Translations under genes and position numbers: made by a program | The notes under the pieces: generated by a model | What the model saw: the letters and a program-made list of their open reading frames with translations, nothing else | Database searches by the model: none | Told to the model about the DNA's origin: nothing | Shown: piece after piece, positions 35,021-45,123 of the stretch | Layout: every line of letters begins with the position of its first letter | Position numbering within the stretch: the first letter of the stretch is position 1 | From: Frankia sp. AiPa1 | GTDB taxonomy: Bacteria; Actinomycetota; Actinomycetes; Frankiales; Frankiaceae | DNA: 53,253 nt | Assembly (NCBI RefSeq): GCF_023243075.1 | Contig: NZ_JALKFZ020000122.1 | Location: forward strand, 1-53,253 | Direction of reading: 5' to 3'

Positions 35021-35698
35021 TCAGGCGAGCCAGAGCATGCGACGTACCAGTGGGGTGGTTGCCCAGACGCGGCCGAGTCCGAGGGTGCGGCCGGCGCCGA
35101 GGCAGGCGAGGAGGATCAGGACGGCGGCGTAGATGAGGTGTTCGTCGAGGAACGGGTTGCTGGCCGGCGGGAGGACGGCGCTCCACATCATGACGGTCAG
35201 GACCGCTCCGCCGGTCGCGGCGAGCCACATGCCGATGCCGAGGATCAGGGCTGTGCCGATCGCGGCGAGGGCGATCATGAAGAACACGTCGGCGAAGGTC
35301 GTGCCGGCCAGCGAGTGGTAGAAGCCGGTGAATGGGCCTTTGGTGGCGGAGCCGAGGAATCCCTTGGTGGGGCTACCGCCGTGGATCCAGGCCTTCGCTG
35401 AGGTCGTGTCGTGGCCTAGACCGAATGCCTTGTCCAGGAACGCCCACAGGAACACCCAGCCCAACGCGAGCCGGATGCCTGCCAGCAGGTAGTGGACGGC
35501 CGGGGCCGGGTGTCCACTACGGGCGGTCGTGGCGGTCGGTGGCTGTCCGGGCGCTGGTAGCGGGCTCGCGGGGACCGGGGACGCCGCGGTTGCTCCGGCT
35601 GGGGCGCCCTCGACGGCTGGACGCGTCATGGTGGCGACGGGCCGGTCGTTGGACTCGACCGGGGCGTGGTTATGGGCGATGTCGACCATCGCGTTCAC
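35021..35698 (-). CDS. DoxX-like integral membrane protein
   Basis: 225 residues. A 65-residue Pro/Ala-rich N-terminus is followed by LLAGIRLALGWVFLWAFLDKAFGLGHDT and three more hydrophobic helices, matching the DoxX/DoxD four-helix fold (thiosulfate:quinone oxidoreductase small subunit relatives). It lies 88 bases downstream of the zinc alcohol dehydrogenase on the same strand and is probably in one operon with it. Redox-related role assumed from family only. Confidence 0.83.
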   Translation of the reverse strand: MNAMVDIAHNHAPVESNDRPVATMTRPAVEGAPAGATAASPVPASPLPAPGQPPTATTARSGHPAPAVHYLLAGIRLALGWVFLWAFLDKAFGLGHDTTSAKAWIHGGSPTKGFLGSATKGPFTGFYHSLAGTTFADVFFMIALAAIGTALILGIGMWLAATGGAVLTVMMWSAVLPPASNPFLDEHLIYAAVLILLACLGAGRTLGLGRVWATTPLVRRMLWLA

Positions 35699-35786
35699 GT
35701 TCCTTTGTTTCTCATGGTTCGGGTCCGCGGGGCGAACGCCCGCGGAAGGTTGGGACGCGCGCGACGGTCCGCGCGGGCTGGACGTG

Positions 35787-36833
35787 TCAGCTGTTTCGGG
35801 TGAGGACGACCTTGAGCGCGCCGGTCTCGCCCGCGCGGGAGAACACGTCGTAGGCCGTTAGGAACTCGTCGAACCCGAAGTGGTGGGTGACGAACCGGCG
35901 GGCGTCGAGGTGGCGGCGGGCGAGCAGACGGATCAGGATCGGCGTCGAGTAGGTGTCGACCAGCCCGGTGGTGATCGTCAGGTCCCGGTCCCAGATCCGT
36001 TCCAGGTGCAGTGTCGCCGGCTTGCCGTGGACGCCGATGTTGGCGACCCGCCCGCCTGATCGGACGAGGTCGACGGCGAGTTCGAAGGTCGCCGGTACGC
36101 CGACGGCCTCGATGGCGAGGTCCGCGCCGAGCCCGTCGGTCAGTTCTCGGACGGTCGCGATCGGGTCCTGCTCGGCGTTGTCGATGACGATGTCGGCGCC
36201 GAACCGCTTGGCCGCATCCAGCCGGGCGGGTGTCTTGTCGATCGCGATGACGAGGCTCGGGCTGAACAGCCGCGCGCCGCTGATCGCGGACAGGCCGATC
36301 GGTCCGGCGCCGACGACCGCGACGACTTCGCCGGGCTGGACCCGTCCGTTCAGGACGCCCACCTCGTAGGCGGTGGGAAGGATGTCGGCGAGCATCAGCA
36401 TCTCTTCGTCGCTGACGCCGTTCGGTATCGGGTAGGTGGAGTTGTCGGCGAACGGGACACGCACGTAGTCGGCCTGCGTGCCGTCGATCGTGTTCCCGAG
36501 GATCCACCCGCCACCGCCGGTGCACTGCCCGTACCGGCCCTCCCGGCAGTAGCGGCACGCGCCGCAGGCGCTGACGCAGGAGACCAGGATACGGGCGCCC
36601 GGCCGCAGGTTCTTGACCGCGGCGCCGGTCTCGACGACGGTGCCGACCGCTTCGTGGCCGATGATCCGCCCGTCGACCATGGCCGGCAGGTCGCCGCGCA
36701 GGATGTGCAGGTCCGTTCCGCAGATCGTGGTCGTGTCGACCCGCACGATGGCGTCGGTATCGGCGCCCAGGGAGGGACGGACGACGTCTTCCCATGCCAT
36801 GGCGTGCGGTCCGTGAAAGACGAGTGCCTTCAT
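35787..36833 (-). CDS. Zinc-dependent alcohol dehydrogenase (MDR family)
   Basis: 348 residues from ATG 36833. Catalytic zinc ligands: ICGTDLH (Cys) and GHEAVG (His-Glu). The structural zinc motif CVSACGACRYCREGRYGQC shows four cysteines in the expected spacing. NAD-binding motif VVGAGPIGLSAISGARLF and IAIDKTPARL (Asp favouring NAD). Close to zinc-dependent alcohol/sorbitol dehydrogenase groups. A frame from 37304 adds about 157 unsupported residues. Substrate unknown. Confidence 0.93.
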   Translation of the reverse strand: MKALVFHGPHAMAWEDVVRPSLGADTDAIVRVDTTTICGTDLHILRGDLPAMVDGRIIGHEAVGTVVETGAAVKNLRPGARILVSCVSACGACRYCREGRYGQCTGGGGWILGNTIDGTQADYVRVPFADNSTYPIPNGVSDEEMLMLADILPTAYEVGVLNGRVQPGEVVAVVGAGPIGLSAISGARLFSPSLVIAIDKTPARLDAAKRFGADIVIDNAEQDPIATVRELTDGLGADLAIEAVGVPATFELAVDLVRSGGRVANIGVHGKPATLHLERIWDRDLTITTGLVDTYSTPILIRLLARRHLDARRFVTHHFGFDEFLTAYDVFSRAGETGALKVVLTRNS

Positions 36834-38034
36834 GACGCTCCAGTCGGAAATACCTTGTTGATGAACCCAGCCGCCCGGCGTGCCGTCCACGAGGGGTCGG
36901 TTTCTAGTGCGTCGGCGGGCACTCGCCGCGTCATCCCCAGATGGTCGTGTCGCGGAACCAGCGCGGCACTCCCGCTGTCCGGCAGCCTGGCGAGGGCGAC
37001 CGGATGGGCCCCGGATCAGGCCGGGTGCGCGGTTCCCCTGCCCGCATTCCATGGTCGACGACGGCGCGAAATGTGGCGGCAGGCACGCCGCCCGGCGTGT
37101 GGATCTGGATGGTCGTGACCCCGCCGCGGTGCGAGGTGAAGATCCCACCGCGACGCCGGACTTGGCAGCCTTGCCATAAATCGTCCTGGGGCGAGCAGCG
37201 GCATTTCTCGCCCCGAGACGGGCAAGCTCGGGGGACCGTTCGGTATCGTCCACCTGCCCCGGAGAACCTCGAGAAAGTCGCGCCGGTACTCCACCTACAC
37301 GCACCCGACCCCGTCGGTTCGCCAGTGATATGGGCGCACCTGGCCAACCAGCAGCGAGCCCTTCGACGGGTCCCAGGGCGGCGACGAGGAGAAGCCGACG
37401 GGAACAGCGGCAAAACGGTGGGAGGGGATTTCGGACAATGTCACAGACGACGTCCTGTGGACGATCACTGGCGGCGCTCGAGCGGGAGTTGCACTCACGG
37501 TTTCGCGGCAGCTATGCGGCGTTTCCGATCCCGAGCTGGCTATGTCCTAGCTAGATCAGCATAGCCCGGAAGTACCTGGTTGTCGACTGGCGCGAAAAGT
37601 GTGGCAAAATCCCGCGGTCGGTGCTCGCCCGAAGTCGGTTGCGGGGCGCTAAACCTCTTTCTCGGTGTCCAATCGTGACGACGGTGTGGCAAGGACGGAG
37701 TGGCTGGCGCGTACGGTTGGGCTGCCGGGGGTATTTCGGACGTCGGCTTCCGCGCCGGCCTCGTTCTCGGCGAGCGGCAACCGGCCGTGCGCCGGCCAGC
37801 AGGGCGATCGCTACCGCCGCGGGCAGAATGCCCGCGCTCGCGGGGAGCGGGTCGCCGCTGCTGACGACGCTCACCGACCAGTGCCCGGCCGTGACGAGCG
37901 CGGGCAGCCGCGCCAGGCACGGCACTGCCGGAACGCCGGCTCGGCCGGTGGCTGTGTCAGCCGCCGGCCGAGCGCGGGGTCGTGCTCTTGCGTTGTTGGA
38001 GCGCGTTACTTCTGAGGGTCTGTCTTCTGTCTGG
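36834..38034. other. Intergenic region
   Basis: No convincing gene. It contains copy 2 of the dispersed element. A minus-strand frame (37551-37925) holds LPASAG before a hydrophobic run and basic tail, resembling a sortase signal, but nothing precedes it. Confidence 0.45.
37385..37571 (-). repeat. Dispersed conserved non-coding element, copy 2
   Basis: Reverse-oriented counterpart of 31691-31890, upstream of the zinc alcohol dehydrogenase. The hairpin GGCTATG...CATAGCC (37538-37566) is conserved although its loop sequence differs. A plus-strand frame of 37 codons (MSQTTSCGRSLAALERELHS...) exists here, but a stop and an indel destroy it in the other copy. Confidence 0.7.
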
Positions 38035-41000
38035 TCAGGGCTTCGGGGCCAGGGCGGGGGTGGGGGACGGTACGGGAGCCGGGGCCGGGGCCGGGCTCGG
38101 GGTCGGCTCGAGCGCTGAGGTCCCAGGAGTGGTCCATGTGATCGTGACCTCTCCGTTGCCGCCGTTGACGGTGCCGGAGTTGGCTCCGGTTGTCAGAGCG
38201 GGGTTCACGATGCTCGATGCGGCGAACGAGCTCCCTCCGGCGCCCCCAGCGCCGGCGCCTCCGTAGCCGCCGAAGGTGCCGCCGCCCCCGGCGCCGCCGC
38301 CACCACCGAAGTAGCCGCCGCCCGCGCCGCCGCCCGCGCCGCCACCGGATGTGGTGGCGGTCGGGTTCGAGCAGGCGGGAGTGTACGTGCCGTCGCAGGG
38401 TTTGTTTCCGGCTCCGCCGGTCCCGCCGGCCCCGGAGATGCCGTCAGTACCGTCGCCGCCGCAGCGCGGATCGGTCAGCGGGTCACTTGGCGCGGGGTTT
38501 CCTGCGCCATGACGGCACGCGTTCAGCCCTCCGCTGCCTCCAGCGGTCTGGGTGCCAGCCTTGCCCGGAACTCCGGCGTTACCACCATCCACGGTCGCCC
38601 CGGCGTCGGTGCTGGCGTCGCCCCCGGCCCCGCCGAGCGCGTTGCCCTGACCGCCGATGCCGCCGGCGCCGCCGCCGCCGGCGGCGACCAGCATGCGGGT
38701 GGAGAGGCCACAGGCGAGCGTGGCACACCCGCCCGCGGCGACGCGGACGTCGGAGGAGCCGCCGCCGCCGGAGCCGTTGCCACCGTTGAACGCGGTTCCG
38801 CCGTTCGCACCGGAGGCGTCACCGGGCCCGCCTGACACGCCGGTGTTGGACCCACCGAACCCACCGAGTGCTCCCGATCCGCCGGACGGGCCGTTGCTCA
38901 TCCCGCCCGAGCGTGACGCCGCCGTTCCATCGGCGCCTTTACCCGCCACGTCCACCTGTAGGACCTGGCCGCCTGTCAGACCCGTCAGCGTCCCAGTTGC
39001 CTGGCCACCGCTGCCCCCGGGACGCCCGGTGATGTCCCCCGCGGGGGACGGGTGTGCCGCGTCACCAGCGATGAAGTAGTGCCCACCCTGGGCGCCGGTC
39101 ACCGTGATCTCGACCGAGTTCACACCCGTGGGCACGGTGAAGGTGTCCGATCCGACCGTGTCGTAGGTGCAGGTCATGGTCGTCGTGCCGGTCTGCGCAC
39201 CGGTCTTCCCACACACCGGCCCGGCTGGTATGGCCGGCGCTGGGGCGATCGCAATTCCTACCGGTCGTTCACCGACGGAAATGGGGTTTCCTGCGGTGTT
39301 GGTGGCCACGTCGATCGGCGTCACCGAATTGCTGTCGCGGTTGACGGCGTAGGCGGCTACGCCGTCCGGTGTGACCGCAATGGCGAACGGCTCGACACCC
39401 CCCGTCGAAATAGTAGCGCCAGGGGCGTTGGTGGCCACGTCGATCGGCGTCACCACGTTGTCCCGCTCATTGGTGACGTACAGGGTCCTGCCGTCGGGCG
39501 TGATCGCGATGCCGACGGGGCGGTCGCTCACCGGAATGGCTTTTCCTGCGGTGTTGGTGGCCACGTCGATCGGCGTCACCGTGGAGCTGCCAGCGTTGGC
39601 GTTGTCGGTGACGTACACGGTCTTGCCGTCGGGCGTGATCGCAACCCACTGCGGGTTGTTCCCGGCGGGAATCGGCGTGCCGGCGGTGTTGGTGGCCACG
39701 TCGATCGGCGTCACCGTGTTGCTCGCGGCATTGGCGACATAGGCGGTCCGACCATCGGGTGTGATCACGATACCGTGCGCATCGTTACCCACCGCGATGC
39801 GAGCGCCGGGAGTGCCCGTGGCCACGTCGATCGGCGTCACGTCATCGCTGGCGTTGTCCACGACGTAGGCGGTCCTGCCATTGGGAGTCACCGCGACTCC
39901 GAACGGGAACTGCCCGACCGGGATCGGCGTACCGGGAGTGTTGGTGGCCACGTCGATCGGCGTCACCGTGTTGTCGGCCCGGTTCGTCACATAGACCGTC
40001 TTGCCGTCAGGCGTGACGGTAAGCCCTCTGGGGCTCGCTCCGACCTTGATCGGGGTGCCAGCGGTATTGGTGGTGACGTCGATCGGCGTCACCGTATTAC
40101 CAGTGTTGTTAATCACGTAAGCAGTGGCCGCGGCCGGCTTCGTGCCAGGGCCCTGCGTCGGCCCCGAGGTCGGAGTCGACGTCGGAGTCGATGTCGGGGC
40201 CGTAGGCGACGCGGAGGGACTGGTCGACGGTGTGGGGCTGGGCGAGGCAGAGGTACCCCAGGAGATGGTGACCCGGCCGTTCCCGTTGTTGACGGTCCCG
40301 GTGTTGACACCAGTGGTCAGAACGGCAGAGGTCACCGCGGCGGACGTGAAGGAGCTGCCGCCACCGCCACCGGCACCCGCGCCGCCGCCACCGATGCTGG
40401 TGCCACCACCGCCCGAGCCTCCACCGCCACCGAAGTACCCGCCACCGCCGCCGCCACCAGCGCCACCGCCCGATTCCGTGTCATCAGGGTTCCGGCAGGG
40501 CGGGTTGTGCTCACCCAGGCAGGCCTGGTTTCCCACGCCCCCGACGCCGCCCGTGCCGGCGACGCCGTCAGCGCCGTCACCGCCGAAACGCGGATCGTTG
40601 GGATCGGGGGGAGGCGGCGTCGCGTGCCGTCCGGGGTTGAGCCCCCCGGCCCCACCCGCGGTCTGGCTGCCACCGCCCCCAGGAGCCCCCGGATGGCCCC
40701 CGTCGACGATGGCACCACCAGCAGCGCCGGCAGCACCGCCACCAGCGCCGCCCGCGCCGGGCAGCGCGTAGCCCTGGCCTCCCGTGCCGCCACCGCCGCC
40801 GCCGCCCGCGCCGACCAGCACTCGATCCGACAGACCGCACGTCAATGTCGCGCAGCCAGTGGTAGCGACCCGTACATCCGAGGAACCGCCGCCGCCGGAA
40901 CCGTTGCCGCCGTTGTTACTCGCGGTCCCGCCATCGGAGCCACCAGCGTCCCCCTTACCGCCGGCCACACCACCGTTGGAGCCGCCGAACCCGCCCGCGG

Positions 41001-41490
41001 CACCCTGCCCGCCGGACGGCCCGTTGTTCTTTCCGCCCGAGCGGCTGGCGGCAGTGCCGTCGGTGCCCTTACCGGCGACATCGACCTGCAGTACCCGGCC
41101 TGACGGCAGACCCGTTATCGTGCCGGACGCCTGGCCGCCACCCCCACCGGCGCGGCCGGTGATATCTCCCACCGGCGAGCCGCCGTGAGCAGCGTCACCG
41201 GCAACAAAATAGCGGCCGCCCTGGCCGCCGACCGTCGTGATCTGAACCCACCGTGCACCCGTGGGAATCGTGAAGGTGTCCGACCCGACCGTGCTGTAGG
41301 TGCACGTCGTCCCGCTGAGGACGCCCGATTTCCCACACGGCGACGGCGAAGAAGGCCCGCAGCCGGTCAGCCCCAGACTCAGCACCATGCCCAGCACCGA
41401 ACCAGACCACGCGACGACATGACGACGCCGTAGGACGTTGCGCCTCCGCCGACAGCGTGTTCGCGATCCAAAAAAACCTGCCAAGTTCAA
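38035..41490 (-). CDS. Large lipoprotein: glycine-rich domain - YVTN propeller - glycine-rich domain
   Basis: 1151 residues. A basic N-terminus and hydrophobic segment end in LGLTGC, a lipobox with Cys44. Next come a glycine-rich domain (about 50-410; AGGGGGQASGTITGLPSGRVLQVDVAGKG, SSDVRVA, GGGYFGGGGGSGGGG), an STP-rich linker, about seven YVTN-type repeats of 42 residues (TVTPIDVATNTAGTPI...PDGKTVYVTN) predicting a beta-propeller, and a second glycine-rich domain with matching landmarks. The tail is Pro/Ala-rich. Probably exposed on the cell surface. Antisense open frames over this gene are composition artefacts. Confidence 0.9.
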   Translation of the reverse strand: MNLAGFFGSRTRCRRRRNVLRRRHVVAWSGSVLGMVLSLGLTGCGPSSPSPCGKSGVLSGTTCTYSTVGSDTFTIPTGARWVQITTVGGQGGRYFVAGDAAHGGSPVGDITGRAGGGGGQASGTITGLPSGRVLQVDVAGKGTDGTAASRSGGKNNGPSGGQGAAGGFGGSNGGVAGGKGDAGGSDGGTASNNGGNGSGGGGSSDVRVATTGCATLTCGLSDRVLVGAGGGGGGGTGGQGYALPGAGGAGGGAAGAAGGAIVDGGHPGAPGGGGSQTAGGAGGLNPGRHATPPPPDPNDPRFGGDGADGVAGTGGVGGVGNQACLGEHNPPCRNPDDTESGGGAGGGGGGGYFGGGGGSGGGGTSIGGGGAGAGGGGGSSFTSAAVTSAVLTTGVNTGTVNNGNGRVTISWGTSASPSPTPSTSPSASPTAPTSTPTSTPTSGPTQGPGTKPAAATAYVINNTGNTVTPIDVTTNTAGTPIKVGASPRGLTVTPDGKTVYVTNRADNTVTPIDVATNTPGTPIPVGQFPFGVAVTPNGRTAYVVDNASDDVTPIDVATGTPGARIAVGNDAHGIVITPDGRTAYVANAASNTVTPIDVATNTAGTPIPAGNNPQWVAITPDGKTVYVTDNANAGSSTVTPIDVATNTAGKAIPVSDRPVGIAITPDGRTLYVTNERDNVVTPIDVATNAPGATISTGGVEPFAIAVTPDGVAAYAVNRDSNSVTPIDVATNTAGNPISVGERPVGIAIAPAPAIPAGPVCGKTGAQTGTTTMTCTYDTVGSDTFTVPTGVNSVEITVTGAQGGHYFIAGDAAHPSPAGDITGRPGGSGGQATGTLTGLTGGQVLQVDVAGKGADGTAASRSGGMSNGPSGGSGALGGFGGSNTGVSGGPGDASGANGGTAFNGGNGSGGGGSSDVRVAAGGCATLACGLSTRMLVAAGGGGAGGIGGQGNALGGAGGDASTDAGATVDGGNAGVPGKAGTQTAGGSGGLNACRHGAGNPAPSDPLTDPRCGGDGTDGISGAGGTGGAGNKPCDGTYTPACSNPTATTSGGGAGGGAGGGYFGGGGGAGGGGTFGGYGGAGAGGAGGSSFAASSIVNPALTTGANSGTVNGGNGEVTITWTTPGTSALEPTPSPAPAPAPVPSPTPALAPKP

Positions 41491-42091
41491 GCACCCTCTT
41501 AGCTATGCCCCCCGAAAATCACACTCCAGGGGCCCCGAATTGTTTATTGCCAGATCCATCGATGAACGTGACGAAACCGTGGGATGCGCCGATCGGTCAC
41601 GCCGGTTCGCATTTTTTCCTTTGCCGGCCAGGCTGGTGAGATCCTGTCCGATCGGCGCGACAATCGATACAGGTGTAGTACGCCGGCCGAGTCTGGCAAG
41701 GAGTCCCATCGTCGCGCCGGCCGCGCCGCCGACGCCCCCACAAGGTGCGCTCACAAGGTGGGTGAGTGCCTGTATCTGGCTCCGTCCAGCCGGGTATGCA
41801 CACGGTGCGGACTGATCGGTGCGCCGCATTCCTCGCCGGGAAGTCGCCGGCCCGGAATGGCACCAGCTGTCCCGTGCGGTGCCATTCCAGGTCGTCGGTC
41901 GCTTAATCAGGCACAACTGAGGAGCTGACGGTGTCCTCGGTAACCGTCCAGGGTCGGGCGACGGTAGGACACCAGCCGGCGGACGATCCGTTCCACGGTT
42001 CTGAAACCGCGGGTGCCGTCATGCGACAAAATATCGGGCGGGCCGTGCTTCGATGCCGGGCCCGCCCGCGGACCACGAGGTTCGGGTGTCC
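41491..42091. other. Intergenic region
   Basis: No gene recognised in 600 bases. It has a hairpin at 41854-41888. Confidence 0.5.
41854..41888. terminator. Hairpin between two secreted-protein genes
   Basis: GGAATGGCACC and GGTGCCATTCC pair perfectly over 11 bases around a 13-base loop, about 200 bases beyond the stop of the gene at 42092. It may terminate that transcript. Confidence 0.4.
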
Positions 42092-43162
42092 TCAGACGCC
42101 GTCGTTGGCGCATAGCGCCCAGACGTCGGAGTAGGTGCTCGGTGAGCTCATGCCTCCGGTGTGGGTGAAGGCTGTCCAGTACGCCGCCGTGGTGGTCCCG
42201 TTACTCACCGGATTACCGCTCGAGTCGCTGGGGAAGCTTCCGTTGAGGTGGTCACCGCCTGAGCCTGGTCCGGTGAAGTCGGTCGTGGTCACGCTGCCCC
42301 CGCTGATGGCAGCGCCCCCGCTGATCAACTTGCCGTCCCCGCTGGGGCAGTTGACCGTCGCCTTCTGGCCCGTGCTCCCCGTCGTCGGACCGCTCGCCTC
42401 GCTGTAGTGCACCTTCACCGTGACACCACTGATGTTGATGTTACTTCCGCTGCAGATCGCGTAGACATAGGTCTCATTGGTGCTGTTGGTGCCGTTGGCC
42501 CACCCGACGGCGGTCCAGGAGTCGGGATTGGTCTCGCCATCGGCCGCGGCCTTCAGACCGAAGTCATGCGCGGAGTTGTTGAAGGTCGGAAAGCTGGCGA
42601 TCGGCTTGAAGTCACCGACACTGGCCGGAGTGGCACGCGCACCGCCGCCGAGCAGGATCGTGCTCGCCGGGCAGGTGGCGGTGGCCCGACCCACCGTCGT
42701 CCCCGTGGTGGGTGCGTTGACCTTGTTCATGACCACCTGGGTGTGATTGATCAGATTGCTGGTGAAGCACACCGCGAAGGGGGTGGTGGAGAAGGAGCTG
42801 TCGGCCTGGCCGCCGCTCCCACCGATCCCGAGCCAGTGGGTCACGTCGGTGCCGACGACCCCGGTGGAACCGGTGTACTCGGAGGTACCGTCCGAGCTGG
42901 GCGAGGTACCCATCACATGGTTGCCGTTGCCGGTGCCGGTGGCCTGGTTGATTCCACCACCGGAGATCAGGCCGCTACTGCAGTCCGCGTGGGTCGAGAT
43001 CTCGGAGTTCGCGGTCGAGGGACCGCTCGTAGCCCCAGGTGCCTTCACCGTGACGGCCACGGTGTTGGCGTACGCCGCGGCAGGGAAGGCCACGGCCAGC
43101 GCGGCACCCAGGACCAGGACTGTTCCCGCTGTGCGCGTACGCACGGACAGATGTGCTCTCAC
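42092..43162 (-). CDS. Secreted protein of unknown function
   Basis: 356 residues from GTG 43162, with GAAGG five bases upstream. Signal peptide VRAHLSVRTRTAGTVLVLGA...FPAAAYA-NT with an AYA cleavage site. The mature part is Thr/Ser/Gly/Asn-rich with about three related segments, each containing a Cys pair (C-SSGLISGGGINQATG, CPASTILLGGGARATP, CPSGDGKLISGGAAISG), suggesting an internal repeat of about 100 residues and a beta-rich extracellular protein. No named family recognised. Longer frames to 43342 lack a signal peptide. Confidence 0.82.
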   Translation of the reverse strand: MRAHLSVRTRTAGTVLVLGAALAVAFPAAAYANTVAVTVKAPGATSGPSTANSEISTHADCSSGLISGGGINQATGTGNGNHVMGTSPSSDGTSEYTGSTGVVGTDVTHWLGIGGSGGQADSSFSTTPFAVCFTSNLINHTQVVMNKVNAPTTGTTVGRATATCPASTILLGGGARATPASVGDFKPIASFPTFNNSAHDFGLKAAADGETNPDSWTAVGWANGTNSTNETYVYAICSGSNINISGVTVKVHYSEASGPTTGSTGQKATVNCPSGDGKLISGGAAISGGSVTTTDFTGPGSGGDHLNGSFPSDSSGNPVSNGTTTAAYWTAFTHTGGMSSPSTYSDVWALCANDGV

Positions 43163-43617
43163 GTCAACCTTCGCGTCAGGGATGTGGTGCGGACGGATAC
43201 GCCCATTCACACTGGAAGGACAATGGCCGAGGGGGAAGCGCAGGTTGTGCGACGCTGCACAAGGTCCGCAGATACGGCCACATCGACGGTAATCGAGCCG
43301 CATCCACGTCGAACTTCTAGTCCTTGCGCCGCTCCGCGTCAAGAGGAGTCAAGAATCGGAACCGTGCTCGATCTTGCTGTCGGACCGCCTCGGGCGCCGG
43401 CGCGACTGGTTGAGCAGCTACCCAGGGGAGATCGCTACGGGTGCGGCGGGACCAGGACGTGTATCTGGTTGTGATTAATGCGGTCGTTGCGTCGCGATCA
43501 TGGCGACCATTCGTTTGGAGAATAGTGGTGATATTGTGTGTTAGTTGATCGAGTCGTATCTGCCGGGCTGTCGGTTCGGTCCGTATCCCGTCCGGTCATG
43601 GATGTAGTTCGAGCCGA
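43163..43617. other. Intergenic region
   Basis: No gene seen. AT-richer around 43470-43550. Confidence 0.4.
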
Positions 43618-44233
43618 CAGGGGGGCGGCGAGCAGTTCCAGGACCGCCCGGTCGGCGGGGTTCAGATTCCGTTCGCCGGCGCGCAGACCGACGAGGAGAT
43701 CTCCGATAGGTCGCCGCGGTAGGTCAGCGGGATCGTGCTCAGCGTCCGCGGCGCGGTTCCCGACGCGGCGATCTCACCGGCGGTGCCGCGCAGCGCGGCG
43801 AACGGTAGACGAAGCGCGGCGCGCAGGGCCTCCATGGTCCCGGCCAGTCCGGCGTCGGCGTCCACGAGCCGGGCGCTCACCCGCGACACGGCGCGCACCG
43901 GGTCGGACCGGTCGCCGTACACCGCGCGGTCGACCAGCCGCTGGAGGCGGACCCGGACCGGGTCGAACCCGATCGCGACGAGCAGCGTGGCGAGCACCGA
44001 CGTGCCAAGCCCGAGCGGGCGGCGCACCGAGGAGTTGAACAGCGCCACGAGCGCGGCGTAGGTGGCGACCACCGCGGCGGTCAGGAGCAGATAGGCGACG
44101 GCGCGGGACAGGACCAGGCGGATATCGAGGAGCTGGTAGCGCAGGATCGCCACCGTGACCGCGATGCCGATGAGCGGGATCGCCAGCAGGAGGAGTACCG
44201 GCCCGGCGAGGAAGACCCCCAGGGGACCAGGAT
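43618..44233 (-). pseudogene. Internal fragment of a sensor histidine kinase gene
   Basis: The minus strand reads LLLAIPLIGIAVTVAILRYQ, then LLDIRLVLSRAVAYLLLTAA, VDRAVYGDRSDPVRAVSRV and LTYRGD. This is the membrane-to-GAF part of an actinobacterial sensor kinase. Near 43703 the frame shifts; the continuation LLVGLRAGERNLNPADRAVL then ELLAAPLS is in another frame and ends near 43620 without the HisKA/HATPase domains. The 5' end is also lost at about 44233. Confidence 0.6.
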
Positions 44234-44234
44234 C

Positions 44235-44706
44235 GTGACGGTGACCAGCACTGCCACCGCTTCTCCCTGTCGGGCGGGAATCCCGGACCGCGAGGCTGAT
44301 CAGCGGCACACAGCCATCATCGCCGTCATCAGCGTCGTCGACTTCACCGCGCTCGCCGGCGCCACGTCCGGGGCCGACCCCGCGTCGACCGCGAAGACAA
44401 TCGAGGAACTCACCAGCAGCCCGACCGCGATCGTGGGAACAGCAGGGTTCGTCGTCGGGCACGTCGTCGGCCTGATCCTCATCGGTGTCGCGCTCCTCCG
44501 GGCGCGCGTGATACCCGTCCCAGCCACATGGATACTGATCATCTCTGCGCCCCTGCACCTGGTCTTCGCGGTCATCGTGCCCTCCAACGCCCGGCGATCG
44601 CCTGGGGCCTGACCGCAATCGGCTTCGCCGCGGCTGGCCGCGCCATCGTGACCCCGGCGCCGTCGCACCCCGCCATCGAACCGACACCGCAACGACGCTC
44701 GGCCTG
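44235..44706 (+). pseudogene. Frameshifted membrane-protein remnant
   Basis: The plus strand reads TAIIAVISVVDFTALAGATS, AIVGTAGFVVGHVVGLILIG and PATWILIISAPLHLVFAVIV. A frameshift near 44583 leads into AIAWGLTAIGFAAAGRAIVT, ending at 44706. Helices and order look like a small multi-pass protein (possibly DUF4386-like) with its 5' end missing. It abuts the kinase fragment head to head. Confidence 0.5.
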
Positions 44707-44859
44707 ACCAATCGAGCCGATGTCTGGCGACGCAGACGCGGTAGCCGAGCGGCGCGGTACCGGTGCCAACGGCCGGCGGCCGACTCTGCGGGGGGCCGGC
44801 CGTTGGCCTGTCCGGGCTCGGCCAACCGTCATGCGCACATCACGCGGGGTCGACCTTCC

Positions 44860-45122
44860 GGGCGTCTTCGTGTCCGTCCACCGGCTCCGACATCACGGGA
44901 GGTTCCCGGCGCCGACCACCTGCCCGCCGGCACGATGCCGCCCGAGTTCGCCGCCGAAGCGGCCCGGCGCACTGGTGAGGACGTCATGCGACCCACGCCG
45001 GAGGTGATCGGGGAGATCTTCGGCGGCGTTCGGCTGGAGACGGCGTCGCCGGAGGCATCGAGTGCCGCGCGGCTCTGGCGGCCAGAGGCCGTGGTGGCGG
45101 AGGCGTTCGACACGGTCGGCGG
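44860..45122 (+). pseudogene. N-terminal remnant of a glycosyltransferase-like gene
   Basis: The frame LPAGTMPPEFAAEAARRTGE, EVIGEIFGGVRLETASPEAS and RLWRPEAVVAEAFDTVGG resembles the N-terminal domain of UGT/MGT-type macrolide glycosyltransferases. The acceptor domain is partial and the nucleotide-sugar domain absent. It ends where the MerR gene begins. Low certainty. Confidence 0.35.
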
Positions 45123-45123
45123 C

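Noticed and set aside
37551..37925. LPASAG plus hydrophobic and basic tail resembling a sortase sorting signal
   Set aside because: Only about 25 residues precede it, and no extracellular domain or signal peptide is present.
39052..41103. 683-residue plus-strand frame
   Set aside because: Antisense of the repeat-rich lipoprotein gene; its repeats mirror the YVTN units.
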